Shown here: positions 28,534-37,066 of the stretch, one piece after another
How positions within the stretch are numbered: position 1 is the stretch's first letter
Layout of the letters: the number at the start of each line of letters is the position of its first letter
Assembly (NCBI RefSeq): GCF_001571005.1
Contig: NZ_BCST01000002.1
Span: 248,001-312,000 of the forward strand
DNA from: Herbiconiux solani NBRC 106740
GTDB taxonomy: Bacteria; Actinomycetota; Actinomycetes; Actinomycetales; Microbacteriaceae
Length of the DNA stretch: 64,000 nt
Reading direction: 5' to 3'
Made by a program: the position numbers and the translations under genes
Notes under the pieces: model-generated
The model's database searches: none
Seen by the model: the letters and a program-made list of their open reading frames with translations, nothing else
What the model was told of the DNA's origin: nothing

Positions 28534-29985
28534 TCAGGCGAGCGGGAGGGTGACCGTGAACACGGTGCTGCCCGGAGTGCTCCGGACGGAGACCGCGCCG
28601 CCGTGCGCATCCACGACCGCTTTGACGATCGCGAGGCCGAGACCGGTGCTGCCGGCATGCCGTGACCGGGACGAGTCGCCGCGCACGAAGCGCTCGAACA
28701 GCGTCGGGAGGAGCTCGGGGTCGATGCCCGGGCCGTCGTCGGCGATCGTGACGCGGGCGGCCGGCGCGTGCGACGTGCCGTCCGCATCTGGTTGTGGCCG
28801 TGTGCGGTCGAGTGAGACCCGCACCGTCGTGCCGGCCGGGGTGTGCACCCGGGCGTTCGCGAGCAGGTTGGCGAAGACCTGGTGCAGTCGGGCCGCGTCT
28901 CCGGCGACCTCGACCGGTTCCTCGGGGAGGTCGAGCTCCCAGAGATGGGCGGGACCGGCGGCGTGGGCGTCGCTCACGACGTCGACCAGGATGAGCGAGA
29001 GGTCGACCGGCGTGACCGCGAGCTCGGGCTTCGCGTCCAGCCGCGCGAGCAGCAGCAGGTCCTCGACCAGGGAGGTCATCCGGGTCGCCTCGGACTCGAT
29101 TCGGCCAAGGGAGTGCGACACGTCCTCGGGCAGCTCGCCGGAGGTGCGGCGGGTGAGCTCGGCGTACCCGCGGATGCTCGCAAGGGGCGTGCGCAGCTCG
29201 TGGCTCGCATCCGCGACGAACTGCCGCACCTTGTTCTCGCTCTGCTGGCGGGAGGTGAGGGCCGAGGCGACGTGCTCGAGCATCCGGTTGAAGGCCAGGC
29301 CCACCCGGCCCACCTCGGAGCGTGGATCTGTGTCGCCGACGGGGACGCGTTCGCCGAGCGCCACGTCACCGCGGTCGAGGGGAAGCTCGGCGACCCGGCT
29401 CGCGGTCGCCGTCACGCGGTCGAGCGGGCGCAGGGCGAGGCGGATCACGAGGAAGCCGGCGATCCCGGCCAGCAGCATCGCGCCGGCGGTGACGGCGACG
29501 ATCACGACGATCTGCTGCGAGAGGGTGCTCGTGACGTCGGAGAGCGGGAGGCCGGTCACCACGATGTCGCCCGCCGTCGTGACGGTCTGCGACTCGATGC
29601 GGTAATCGCCCAGGGACTCGATCGACACGCTCGTGGCCTGGCGCCCGGGCTCCACACCGTCGAGCGAGGCGAGCTCGCTCGCCGTGAGACCCTGCAGCGC
29701 GCCGTTCTGGTCGAGCACGAAGCCACTGGTCGCGACTCCGCCGGAGACCACGGCCACGACGGTTCCGGATGCCTGGCCGAGAGTGAGCCCCGACTGGGCG
29801 CCCGGCCCGCCCTGCGCGGTCTGCGAGAGCGAGATGATCGTGCGGTTCGAGGCCTCGTGCAGCTGTGAGTCGAGGCGGTTGAGGAGGAAGCCGTTCAGGG
29901 CGACAGTGCTGACCACCCCGATGATCACCCCGGCGAGCGCGATCAGCCCGAGCACGCTCAGGATCAGCGTTCGCCGGAGGGTCAC
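28534..29985 (-). CDS. Sensor histidine kinase
   Basis: A 483-residue OmpR-class kinase. Helix 1 is at residues 7-30, an extracytoplasmic sensor domain of about 125 residues follows, helix 2 is at 159-184, then HAMP. The dimerisation domain has FVADASHELRTPL with phospho-acceptor His262. The ATPase domain shows N box NLLANARVHTPAG, G1 DDGPGID and G2 GSTGLGLAIV. It overlaps the response regulator gene by 4 bp, so the two form one signalling system. The signal is unknown; architecture resembles mycobacterial TrcS/MprB-like kinases. Confidence 0.93.
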   Translation of the reverse strand: MTLRRTLILSVLGLIALAGVIIGVVSTVALNGFLLNRLDSQLHEASNRTIISLSQTAQGGPGAQSGLTLGQASGTVVAVVSGGVATSGFVLDQNGALQGLTASELASLDGVEPGRQATSVSIESLGDYRIESQTVTTAGDIVVTGLPLSDVTSTLSQQIVVIVAVTAGAMLLAGIAGFLVIRLALRPLDRVTATASRVAELPLDRGDVALGERVPVGDTDPRSEVGRVGLAFNRMLEHVASALTSRQQSENKVRQFVADASHELRTPLASIRGYAELTRRTSGELPEDVSHSLGRIESEATRMTSLVEDLLLLARLDAKPELAVTPVDLSLILVDVVSDAHAAGPAHLWELDLPEEPVEVAGDAARLHQVFANLLANARVHTPAGTTVRVSLDRTRPQPDADGTSHAPAARVTIADDGPGIDPELLPTLFERFVRGDSSRSRHAGSTGLGLAIVKAVVDAHGGAVSVRSTPGSTVFTVTLPLA

Positions 29986-30725
29986 AGGGCGGGCTTCAGC
30001 ATGTAGCCGGCGCCGCGCACCGTGTGGATCATCGGGGTGCGGCCGGCGTCGACCTTTTTGCGGAGGTAGGAGATGTAGATCTCGACCACGCTGGACTTGC
30101 CGCCGAAGTCGTAGCTCCAGACCCGGTCGAGGATCTGCGCCTTGCTGAGCACGCGGCGCGGGTTGCGCATGAGGTAGCGGAGCAGCTCGAACTCGGTCGC
30201 GGTGAGCTCGATCGGGTCGCCGTCGCGGAAGACCTCGTGGCTGTCCTCGTTGAGCTCGAGGTCGCCGATCGTGACGATCGGGTCGTCGGCGTCAGCCACG
30301 ACGAGGGTGGAACGGCGGATGAGCCCGCGCAGGCGCGCGACCAGTTCTTCGAGGCTGAACGGCTTCGTGACGTAGTCGTCGCCGCCCGCGGTGAGCCCGG
30401 CGATGCGGTCGTCGAGCGCATCCTTCGCGGTGAGGAAGAGCACCGGCGTCTCGTGTCCGTCGCCGCGGACGCGGCTCAGCACCTGCAGCCCGTCGATGTC
30501 GGGCAGCATCACGTCGAGCACGATGACGTCGGGGCGGAACTCCCGGGCCATCGTGATGGCCTGCCGGCCTTCGCTGGCGGTCTTGACCTCCCAGCCCTCG
30601 TAGCGCAGGGCCATCGAGAGCAGGTCGGTGAGGGTGTTCTCGTCGTCGACCACGAGGGCGCGCACCGGCGAACCATCGGCTCGGCGCAGACGGGGCTGCT
30701 TGGCGGGGGTCGCTTCGATACTCAC
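29982..30725 (-). CDS. OmpR/PhoB family response regulator (TrcR-like)
   Basis: A 247-residue regulator. The receiver domain has acidic residues VVDDE near residue 27, phospho-acceptor Asp71 in VIVLDVMLPD and the conserved Lys in TKPFSLEELVARL. The C-terminal winged helix carries ELTATEFELLRYLMRNPRRVLSK and the recognition helix region VEIYISYLRKKVDAG. GTG at 30725 (MSIEATPAKQPRLRR) is taken as the start; a TTG at 30743 is the longest alternative. It is first in the operon with the histidine kinase. Confidence 0.94.
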   Translation of the reverse strand: MSIEATPAKQPRLRRADGSPVRALVVDDENTLTDLLSMALRYEGWEVKTASEGRQAITMAREFRPDVIVLDVMLPDIDGLQVLSRVRGDGHETPVLFLTAKDALDDRIAGLTAGGDDYVTKPFSLEELVARLRGLIRRSTLVVADADDPIVTIGDLELNEDSHEVFRDGDPIELTATEFELLRYLMRNPRRVLSKAQILDRVWSYDFGGKSSVVEIYISYLRKKVDAGRTPMIHTVRGAGYMLKPAL

Positions 30726-30809
30726 GATTACCAGTATTGGCAATCGGCTATGAGGAGTCTATGAGGGGTCGGGGTGGTGTCTGAGAGTTCGGGCTGGTGC
30801 CGGGCTGAT

Positions 30810-30888
30810 CTGTCGGTGGGTGCCGGCTGCCCGTGTCGGTGGGGCCGGGCTGCTCGTGTCGGTGGGGCCGGGCTGCTCGTGTCGGTGG
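30810..30888. repeat. 23-bp tandem repeat, about 3.4 copies
   Basis: Units start at 30810 (degenerate), 30833 and 30856 (both identical over 23 bp, GTGTCGGTGGGGCCGGGCTG plus CTC) and 30879 (first 10 bp). Partial echoes occur on both sides. The array fills the gap between the divergent response regulator and the YqaJ-type nuclease gene and ends 33 bp before the latter's start. Confidence 0.85.
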
Positions 30889-30921
30889 CTCGGTGTCGGT
30901 CGGGCGGGAGACAATGGAGGG

Positions 30922-31560
30922 GTGTCGGATCTCATGCTCTCGTTCCCGTGGGAGGAGCATGCCGTCCCCGCGCCGCCTCCCCCGCACGAGCGGCGGATCG
31001 TCGCTCGCTCGACCGACCGCGTCGCCTGGCTCCGGGCCCGCAGCCGCGGGGTCACCGCGACGGATGCCGCCCGGCTCGCCAGCGCCGCCGCCGTGCGCGC
31101 GGTCGCCTGGGAGAAATTCAACGGCTCGGGCTTCGGCGGCAACGCCTTCACCGATCACGGCCGTGCACGCGAGCCCGAGATCGCGGCCTGGGTGCAGAAC
31201 GAGTACGCGATCGAACCGAGCGTGGCGCTCTTCCACGCGGCTCGTTCGCGTCACCACCTGGCGACGCCCGACGGCATCCGTGTCACCACCTCCGGCGCAC
31301 TCGAGCTCGCCGAGATCAAGACGACGTCGAAGCCGTGGACCCGCATCCCGCGCAGCTATCTGCGCCAGGTCTGGTGGCAGCAGTACGTGCTGGGGGCGGA
31401 GCGCACGCTCGTGGTCTGGGAGCAGCACGTCGATTTCGTGCCCCTGGCGAGCGATCCGCGTTGCCAGTGGGTCGATCGCGACGAGTCGCAGATCGAGCTC
31501 CTCGTGCACCGGGCCGATGAGCTGCTGGAGTGGATGCGCGGCGAGCGGGGTCGCGCATGA
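30922..31560 (+). CDS. YqaJ viral recombinase family nuclease
   Basis: A 212-residue PD-(D/E)xK nuclease of the YqaJ/lambda-exonuclease superfamily. GVTATDAARL is the substrate-entry motif, FTDHGRAREPEIAAWV carries a catalytic Glu, ATPDGI the Asp and ELAEIKTTSKPW the ExK pair; RQVWWQQYVLGAER follows. Related proteins degrade one DNA strand from ends. Single chromosomal copies occur widely in actinobacteria outside phages, with no known role. Start is uncertain: GTG 30922 has GGAGG only 1 nt away, and ATG 30934 has it 13 nt away. The stop overlaps the next small ORF (ATGA). Confidence 0.85.
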   Translation: MSDLMLSFPWEEHAVPAPPPPHERRIVARSTDRVAWLRARSRGVTATDAARLASAAAVRAVAWEKFNGSGFGGNAFTDHGRAREPEIAAWVQNEYAIEPSVALFHAARSRHHLATPDGIRVTTSGALELAEIKTTSKPWTRIPRSYLRQVWWQQYVLGAERTLVVWEQHVDFVPLASDPRCQWVDRDESQIELLVHRADELLEWMRGERGRA

Positions 31561-31643
31561 GCGTCGTCCTGGTGCAGTCGGCCTCGGCGGGACTGGTCGC
31601 GCGGTTGCTCGACCGGATGTCCTACGAAGAGGAGCTCTCATGA
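31557..31643 (+). CDS. 28-residue small ORF coupled to both neighbours
   Basis: An ATG that overlaps the YqaJ gene stop (ATGA) opens 28 codons (MSVVLVQSASAGLVARLLDR then MSYEEELS), and the stop again overlaps the ATG of the alpha/beta hydrolase (ATGA). Its first five residues equal those of the hydrolase (MSVVL). It may be a translated coupling peptide or the remnant of a duplicated hydrolase 5' end. Coding status is not certain. Confidence 0.35.
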   Translation: MSVVLVQSASAGLVARLLDRMSYEEELS

Positions 31644-32431
31644 GCGTGGTTCTGTTCCACGGCCTCGGTGGATCTGGTGCCGATCTGCTCGACCAGCTCG
31701 GCCCGATCATCCCGTCCGGCCTCCCGGTCTTCGCTCCGGATGTGCGCGGGCACGGTTCGACCGCGCCGCTCGACCCGTCGCTCCCGGCCTCGGCCTTCTC
31801 GATCGAAGCCCTGACCGACGACATCGCCGCGCGCATCGCCGAGTGGCGGGCGACCCTTCCGGCCGCTCAGGCGGCCGAGCCCCTGACGGTCATCGGCACC
31901 TCCATGGGTGCCGCCATCGCCCTCCGGCTCGGGATGCGCCTCGGAACCGAGCCCGGCGAGCTGGAACGTCTGGTCTTCGTGCGCCCCGCCTTCACCGACG
32001 TGCCGTTGCCGCACAATCTGCGGGCATTCCCCGTGATCGGTGAGCTTCTCGCCGACGTGGGCCCCGAGGAGGGCGCCCGGATCTTCCTCGGTACCGAGGT
32101 CTACGCCGACACCCTGGCCGAGTCGCCGACGGCGGCCGAGGCCCTGCTCGGCCAGTTCCACAGCCCGGATGCCGCCGCCCGCTCACGTCGTCTTCTCGAG
32201 ATCCCGCGTTCGGTGGCCTTCGACGACTCCGAGAGCCTGGCCGACATCGTCGTGCCCACCGCGATCGTGTGGGCCCCGCGCGACCCCGTGCATCCGATCT
32301 CCGTCGCCGAGCTCTGGATGGACGAGCTCGAGGGTGCCGTCAGCCTCCCCCTCCCGGCCCGGGACGACGACCCCGTCGCCTACCTCGAGGCCACCCGCAC
32401 CACCCTCGCCGCCCACCTCGACTGGTCCTGA
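31640..32431 (+). CDS. Alpha/beta hydrolase
   Basis: A 263-residue alpha/beta-hydrolase fold protein. FHGLGGSG forms the oxyanion loop, DVRGHG follows strand 4, GTSMGAA is the nucleophile elbow with Ser at its centre, and the C-terminal region has a DPVHP Asp/His-type segment. Substrate is not predictable. GAGGAG lies 6 nt before the ATG. It is the last of a coupled set with the YqaJ-type gene and a 28-codon ORF. The stop is 7 bp from the end of a convergent cell-wall-binding protein gene. Confidence 0.85.
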   Translation: MSVVLFHGLGGSGADLLDQLGPIIPSGLPVFAPDVRGHGSTAPLDPSLPASAFSIEALTDDIAARIAEWRATLPAAQAAEPLTVIGTSMGAAIALRLGMRLGTEPGELERLVFVRPAFTDVPLPHNLRAFPVIGELLADVGPEEGARIFLGTEVYADTLAESPTAAEALLGQFHSPDAAARSRRLLEIPRSVAFDDSESLADIVVPTAIVWAPRDPVHPISVAELWMDELEGAVSLPLPARDDDPVAYLEATRTTLAAHLDWS

Positions 32432-32438
32432 CGCTCGC

Positions 32439-33734
32439 TCACGGGCACGGGGTCAGGGCCTGCACCGCTGGCGACAAGGTGGACGGCCCTCCCAGAAGAA
32501 CGACCTCCGAAGGTGCCAGGTGGTAGATGGCCGTCAGGACGCTCGACGGGATGCAGCCCGTCGGCACGATGAACAGCGGGCTGTCGTCGTGTCCGGCGGC
32601 CGCACCGCCGCTGAGCGCATCGGCGAATCCGACACCGCTGGCCACGTAGACCCGGCCCGACGAGGTGAAGGCCTCGTTCACGGCCACTCCCGTGGCGTAG
32701 CGGTCGGGCCCGTTGACCCGCGGCCCGATCCCGCCGTCCGGATTGATCGTCGTGGAAGCGCTCCGGGCGAGCTCACCGGTGAAGGAGGCCGGACCTCCGA
32801 CGACGTGGGCCGAGGTGAATCCACTGGACTGGAAGAAGCTCATCTCCGCAGGAGTGAGGGACGTGCTTGCGCCATTCAGCAGCAGCACCGATTGACCCGT
32901 GTGGGTGGCTGCGGGGCCGGCGGTCAAGGCGTCCGGGAAGCCGAGACCAGAGACCAGAGTGGGCGCTTTGGAGGCGGAGTTGCCGAAGAGGGGATTCGCA
33001 AGGAGATTTCGAGAGACCGCGTAACGGTCTTCACCGACGATGCGGGTGACCCGGGCGCCCGTCGTCGCGAGCTGAGCCTCGACCGCCGGCGAGAGCGTCA
33101 GGGCACCCCCGACCAGGGCGATGTCCGTGGCGCCCAGCCGCCTGATCTCCGCCAGGACCTCTGCCGGCACCGCGCCCGACTGCGCGAGAAGGATCGGTGC
33201 GTCATGGATACCGGCGACGCCGGAGGCACTCAGCGCGTCAGCGAACTTCTCGCCGCTCACGACGTACACGATCGGCGACGCCATGAACATGCGCGCAGAG
33301 GTCGCCACCGCGGTCTGGTAGCGGTCCGCACCCTCGATGCGGGTCACCGTCGGCTCCGCCTTGACGAGCATCTGGCAGATCGTGTCGCGCTGGCCGGTGG
33401 AACCGTCTTCACGAGGATACGAGCTCGTGACGACGAAGTTGTAGGTGCCCACTGCCGTCGGGGTGCCCGCGTACTCGAAGTCGTTGTTGAGGATGAGCTC
33501 GGGAGGGAGCGGCCCGTTGACTCGAACCGTCCCGATCGGCTTGTCGCGCGCCGGCGTGAGCGGGATGGGATGACCGACGATCGCTGCGCGCGGGCAGAGC
33601 GGAGTGACGACGTTGTCGGCGGCCTCCGCCGCCGGTGCGCCGACCACGCTGAGACCACCGGCGAGCAGCAAGGCGGCGGCTGTGGAGGCGATGGCTCGTC
33701 TCAGTGTGAGGTGCGAGGTGAGTGCAGGGATCAT
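32439..33734 (-). CDS. Secreted cell-wall-binding-repeat protein (CW_binding_2), paralog A
   Basis: A 431-residue secreted protein: signal peptide ending AEAA near residue 39, a small Ig-like domain (GTPTAVGTYNFVVT) bracketed by Cys47 and Cys120 that may form a disulfide, then three cell-wall-binding type 2 repeats. Repeats are marked by RIEGADRYQTAV, RIVGEDRYAVSR and RVNGPDRYATGV together with VYVVSGEKFADALS, LVSGLGFPDALT and VYVASGVGFADALS. The C-terminus has a Cys pair (CIPSSVL and LTPCP). Repeats of this kind are known from clostridial Cwp proteins. No enzyme domain is seen. A 17-bp inverted repeat lies 63 bp upstream. Confidence 0.88.
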   Translation of the reverse strand: MIPALTSHLTLRRAIASTAAALLLAGGLSVVGAPAAEAADNVVTPLCPRAAIVGHPIPLTPARDKPIGTVRVNGPLPPELILNNDFEYAGTPTAVGTYNFVVTSSYPREDGSTGQRDTICQMLVKAEPTVTRIEGADRYQTAVATSARMFMASPIVYVVSGEKFADALSASGVAGIHDAPILLAQSGAVPAEVLAEIRRLGATDIALVGGALTLSPAVEAQLATTGARVTRIVGEDRYAVSRNLLANPLFGNSASKAPTLVSGLGFPDALTAGPAATHTGQSVLLLNGASTSLTPAEMSFFQSSGFTSAHVVGGPASFTGELARSASTTINPDGGIGPRVNGPDRYATGVAVNEAFTSSGRVYVASGVGFADALSGGAAAGHDDSPLFIVPTGCIPSSVLTAIYHLAPSEVVLLGGPSTLSPAVQALTPCP

Positions 33735-33797
33735 GGGGTGTCCGATCGCCGAAGGGTCTTTTCACCCATGCTGGCGGAGGAACACCGCACCCCCTCG

Positions 33798-33814
33798 TGA
33801 GCAATTGCTACTCA
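33798..33814 (-). promoter_or_regulatory. Shared 17-bp inverted repeat upstream of paralog A
   Basis: TGAGCAATTGCTACTCA (plus-strand reading) fits TGAGYA-N5-TACYCA and contains a 10-bp perfect palindrome AGCAATTGCT when read on the minus strand. It begins 64 bp before the start codon of the gene ending at 32439. Confidence 0.65.
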
Positions 33815-33831
33815 ATTGCCGCTAGCCGGAA

Positions 33832-34539
33832 CTATGACCAGAGCGTCGAGATCGACTCTGCAGGGGTTCCCGTCGGCTTGTCGAGACCAGCACCATCGAA
33901 GACGGCGGGAGCAGGGCCACGGGCGGACTCGCGGGCGAGGATGGCCGCCAGGCCGACGAGCCAGGCGAGGGCCACGGTCGTCGCCACGAGTTCCAGGATG
34001 CCGCCGAGCTGCGTCGCGAGCTGGAGGAGCGAGAGGATGCCGCCGAATCCCGCGATGACCGCGACGACGACCGCCGAGACGAGGGAGAAGCGAGCGAGGC
34101 GGCGGAAGCGGCGGTCGGCCGCCGCCTGCAGCATCACGAGGGCGGCCGCGGCGAAGCCGATGACCGCGCAGACCGTGTGGATCAGGTCCTGCCAGGTGAA
34201 CGCCGCGCCGACCGGCAGCGGGCAGTAGCGCGTGCAGGTGACCTGCGACGCGATGCCGAACATGAGGCCGGCCACGAGGAGGACGATCGACGACGGCACG
34301 AACGCGAGCCATCGCATCCGGGGTCTGAGTCGAGGCGCCGCCAGGGCGCACACGATCGCCGAACATGCGACCAGTGTCATGGCCACCCGGAACACGCCGG
34401 CGGTCGGTTCGCCCGTCGCGCCGAGCTCGCTGACGTAGAGGAAGCGGTCGGCGCCGAGGCGGGCGACCCAGATGAGCACGAGACCCGAGCCCGCCAGAAG
34501 CGCAGCCATCGAGAGCCCGATCGTGCGCAACGTGCTCAT
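33832..34539 (-). CDS. DUF998-type membrane protein
   Basis: A 235-residue protein with six predicted helices. RYCPLP in the loop after helix 3 and the IHTVCAVIGFAAAAL helix fit the DUF998 family (formerly related to Frag1-like/DsbB-like six-helix proteins). CTRYC gives a Cys pair in the outer loop. Function is unknown. It lies between two cell-wall-binding-repeat genes but lacks the 17-bp repeat found upstream of those. It is divergent from the quinone-reductase-like gene. Confidence 0.75.
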   Translation of the reverse strand: MSTLRTIGLSMAALLAGSGLVLIWVARLGADRFLYVSELGATGEPTAGVFRVAMTLVACSAIVCALAAPRLRPRMRWLAFVPSSIVLLVAGLMFGIASQVTCTRYCPLPVGAAFTWQDLIHTVCAVIGFAAAALVMLQAAADRRFRRLARFSLVSAVVVAVIAGFGGILSLLQLATQLGGILELVATTVALAWLVGLAAILARESARGPAPAVFDGAGLDKPTGTPAESISTLWS

Positions 34540-34767
34540 GGCGGTCTCGGGGCTTCCTGCTCGGACGGCCGGATGCAGGCCGAAGTCACTGAAGCGTACG
34601 ACGTCTGTCGCGAGTTTGCACCCCAGTGACCTGACCGTAACACCGGTGAATCATTCACCCCATAACGTGAGGATCAGCCGACAAGGCGACGCAGTGGAGC
34701 GGGAGCCCGAGCCCCCTGGTGTGTGACAGAAGCTGTTGTGTGGCCGAGACGACCGGAAGGGCTGACG

Positions 34768-35793
34768 ATGATCGAGCAATGGAGTGGATCGTCGAGGACA
34801 TCGAGTCCGACACTCACGCACCCGAAGACCATGCGCGCGGCGGTGCTCGCCGAGTTCGGGGCGCCGGACGCGTTCCGGATAGCCGAGGTCCCGACCCCCG
34901 TTCGGATCAACGCCGAGGTGCTCGTCAAGGTCGCTGCCGCCGGCGTTAATCCGATCGACGCGAAGACGCGGGCCGGGAAGGGCGTGGCCGACGCGGTCAC
35001 CTCCCTTCCGTGCATCCTCGGGTACGACTTCGCCGGTGTGGTCGTCGAGATCCCGTTCGCAGGGCATCCGCTGAACGTCGGCGACGAGGTCTTCGGCATG
35101 ATGTCGACCCCGCGGGGCGAGGGCTCCTACGCCGAGTACGTCTCGGTGCCGAGCCTGCAGGTCACCCGGACGCCCAAGACCTTGTCCCTCATTGAGGCGG
35201 GCGCCGTGCCTCTCGCGGCCCTGACCGCCTGGGGGCTCGTCGTCGATCTCGCCAAGGCGCACGAGGGGCAGCGGATGCTCATCACCGGCGCCTCGGGTGG
35301 CGTCGGCCACTTCGCGGTGCAGTTCGCCTCGTACTTCGGGGTGAGGGTCGCGGCGACGGCATCGGCCCGCAACCAGGCCTGGCTGCGCGAGCTCGGCGCG
35401 AGCACCGTGCTCGACTACGACCTAACCGGTTGGGAGGACCAGCTCTCGGATCTCGATGTCGTGGTGGACCTCGTCGGCAACACCGTCGACGACACCGGGC
35501 GGCGCGCGCTCACGACGCTGCGGCCCGGAGGTCTCATGGTGAACGCTCCGACGGGCAGCTGGCCGACCCTCGACGAGGAGGCGGCCGAGGCGGGCGTGCG
35601 CGCGACTACCTTCAAGGTGGCTCCGGATGCGGCGACCCTCGCCGTCGTCGCCCGGCTCATCGACTCGGGCGACGTGCGCGTGCACATCGACAAGACTTTT
35701 CCGCTCGCCGACATCGCCGCGGCCCATGCCAGCCTCGAATCCGGCCACACGCGCGGCAAGCTCGTGCTGCAGATCGGCGAGCTGCCCTTCTGA
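34768..35793 (+). CDS. Zinc-free medium-chain dehydrogenase/quinone oxidoreductase-like protein
   Basis: A 341-residue NADP-dependent MDR family enzyme: MRAAVLAEFGAPDAFRIAEV start, NPIDAKTR, GYDFAGVV, GDEVFGM, the nucleotide loop ITGASGGVGHFAVQFA and the end GKLVLQI. No zinc ligands are present, so it belongs with quinone oxidoreductase/enoyl reductase-like members. ATG 34768 has GGAAGG 7 nt before it and adds a 21-residue tail to the conserved start at Met22; translation from 34831 is the alternative. Physiological substrate unknown. Confidence 0.87.
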   Translation: MIEQWSGSSRTSSPTLTHPKTMRAAVLAEFGAPDAFRIAEVPTPVRINAEVLVKVAAAGVNPIDAKTRAGKGVADAVTSLPCILGYDFAGVVVEIPFAGHPLNVGDEVFGMMSTPRGEGSYAEYVSVPSLQVTRTPKTLSLIEAGAVPLAALTAWGLVVDLAKAHEGQRMLITGASGGVGHFAVQFASYFGVRVAATASARNQAWLRELGASTVLDYDLTGWEDQLSDLDVVVDLVGNTVDDTGRRALTTLRPGGLMVNAPTGSWPTLDEEAAEAGVRATTFKVAPDAATLAVVARLIDSGDVRVHIDKTFPLADIAAAHASLESGHTRGKLVLQIGELPF

Positions 35794-35840
35794 GGCCTGG
35801 CCGGTGGTGCCCGCCACCACGGGCGCCGTCAGGTTCACCG

Positions 35841-36935
35841 TCACGGACACGGCGTCAGCGCCTCGACCGCGGGAGTGAGCGTCAGCGGGCCACCGAGCAC
35901 GACGATGCGAGTCGGGTGGAGCCGGACCAGGTCGTCGAGCACCGCCTGCGGCACGCAGTTCTGCTGCACCACGTAGAGGGGCGCGCGATCGTGAGCGGCG
36001 AGCGGTCCGCCGCTCAGCGCATCCGGAAACGACATCCCGCTGGCCAGATAGGCCGTCGTGGCTGCGCCGAAGGCGAGCTGGTTGATGCGCACGCCGGTCG
36101 AGTACCGGTCCGGCCCGCTCACCCGTCTCACGGTTCGGGACGTCGCGAGAGCGGCCTCGAGCTCTGCGCTCACAGTCGACGTGCCGCCGACGACGTCGAC
36201 CTGATCCACACCTCGCGTGTCGAGCAGGGCGAGTTCGGCATCGGTCGGCCGGGGTTCTGACCCGTCGACGAGGAGGACCGGCGAGCCCGAGCTGCTGGCC
36301 GCGGGTGCCGCGGTCAGGGCATCCGGAAACGACGCTCCCCCGGCGAGATGGATGCGCGACGACGCCGGTGCGCCCACCGCGCCGTCACCGATGAGGGCCC
36401 GTGATACCTCGAACCGGTCCGCGCCGGCCACGCGGATCACGGTGGACCCGGCACTGGCCCGGGAGAGCTGGTCCATCACCTCGTCCGACAGGGTTCTCTC
36501 GCCGCCGACGACGACGATCACGTCCGGGGCGAGACGGTTGAGTTCGGTGGCGGTACTGACAGGGACGCTGCGCGCCATGGTCAGCAGGAGCGGAGCATCC
36601 CTGGTCGCGGCGACGGATGCGGCGGTCAGCGCATCCGGGAACGCCTCGCCGCTCGCGACGTAGACCAGCTCGCTCTGGGTGAAGCCGAGCGAGCGGGACG
36701 CGAGGGCGGCCTGGGCGTAACGGTCGGCGGCCGCGAGCCGTTCTGGGACGGGGAGGACGCGTCGCGCCGCAGAGACGCCCCCACCGGGAGTCGCAGCCGC
36801 ACCCACCCCCACACCCGCGGGCAGCGGTGCCGCCGTGGCTCGGGCCACCGATGCAACAAGCCCTGGCGCCCCGAGCATCAGCGCACCGAGTGCAAGGACG
36901 AGCAATCGGTGCCAGGCCGGCCGACCGGGGGTCAT
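35841..36935 (-). CDS. Secreted cell-wall-binding-repeat protein (CW_binding_2), paralog B
   Basis: A 364-residue secreted protein with a signal peptide (hydrophobic residues 10-30, ARATAAP) and three cell-wall-binding type 2 repeats marked RLAAADRYAQAA, RVAGADRFEVSR and RVSGPDRYSTGV. Unlike the other three paralogs it lacks the N-terminal Ig-like domain and goes straight into the repeats. The C-terminal Cys pair is kept (CVPQAVL and LTPCP). The 17-bp inverted repeat lies 59 bp upstream. It is convergent with the quinone-reductase-like gene. Confidence 0.86.
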   Translation of the reverse strand: MTPGRPAWHRLLVLALGALMLGAPGLVASVARATAAPLPAGVGVGAAATPGGGVSAARRVLPVPERLAAADRYAQAALASRSLGFTQSELVYVASGEAFPDALTAASVAATRDAPLLLTMARSVPVSTATELNRLAPDVIVVVGGERTLSDEVMDQLSRASAGSTVIRVAGADRFEVSRALIGDGAVGAPASSRIHLAGGASFPDALTAAPAASSSGSPVLLVDGSEPRPTDAELALLDTRGVDQVDVVGGTSTVSAELEAALATSRTVRRVSGPDRYSTGVRINQLAFGAATTAYLASGMSFPDALSGGPLAAHDRAPLYVVQQNCVPQAVLDDLVRLHPTRIVVLGGPLTLTPAVEALTPCP

Positions 36936-36994
36936 AAGCGGGGGTTCGACGAGTTCATGGCACGATCATCGCCCGCAACGCTCGAACGGCGGTA

Positions 36995-37011
36995 TGAGCA
37001 ATCATTACCCA
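36995..37011 (-). promoter_or_regulatory. Shared 17-bp inverted repeat upstream of paralog B
   Basis: TGAGCAATCATTACCCA (plus-strand reading) is the most divergent copy but keeps both half-sites TGAGYA and TACYCA. It begins 60 bp before the start codon of the gene ending at 35841. Confidence 0.6.
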
Positions 37012-37066
37012 CCGCTGTCGGCGGCGGGTTCCTCACCGTCCAGCCCCAAGGCGGGCGATCGGATGC

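Noticed and set aside
30810-30888. CRISPR array
   Set aside because: The repeats are directly tandem with no spacers and no cas genes are nearby.
30922-31560. Prophage or mobile element around the YqaJ-type nuclease
   Set aside because: No integrase, terminase, recT-like or att sequences are nearby, and neighbouring genes are ordinary chromosomal ones.
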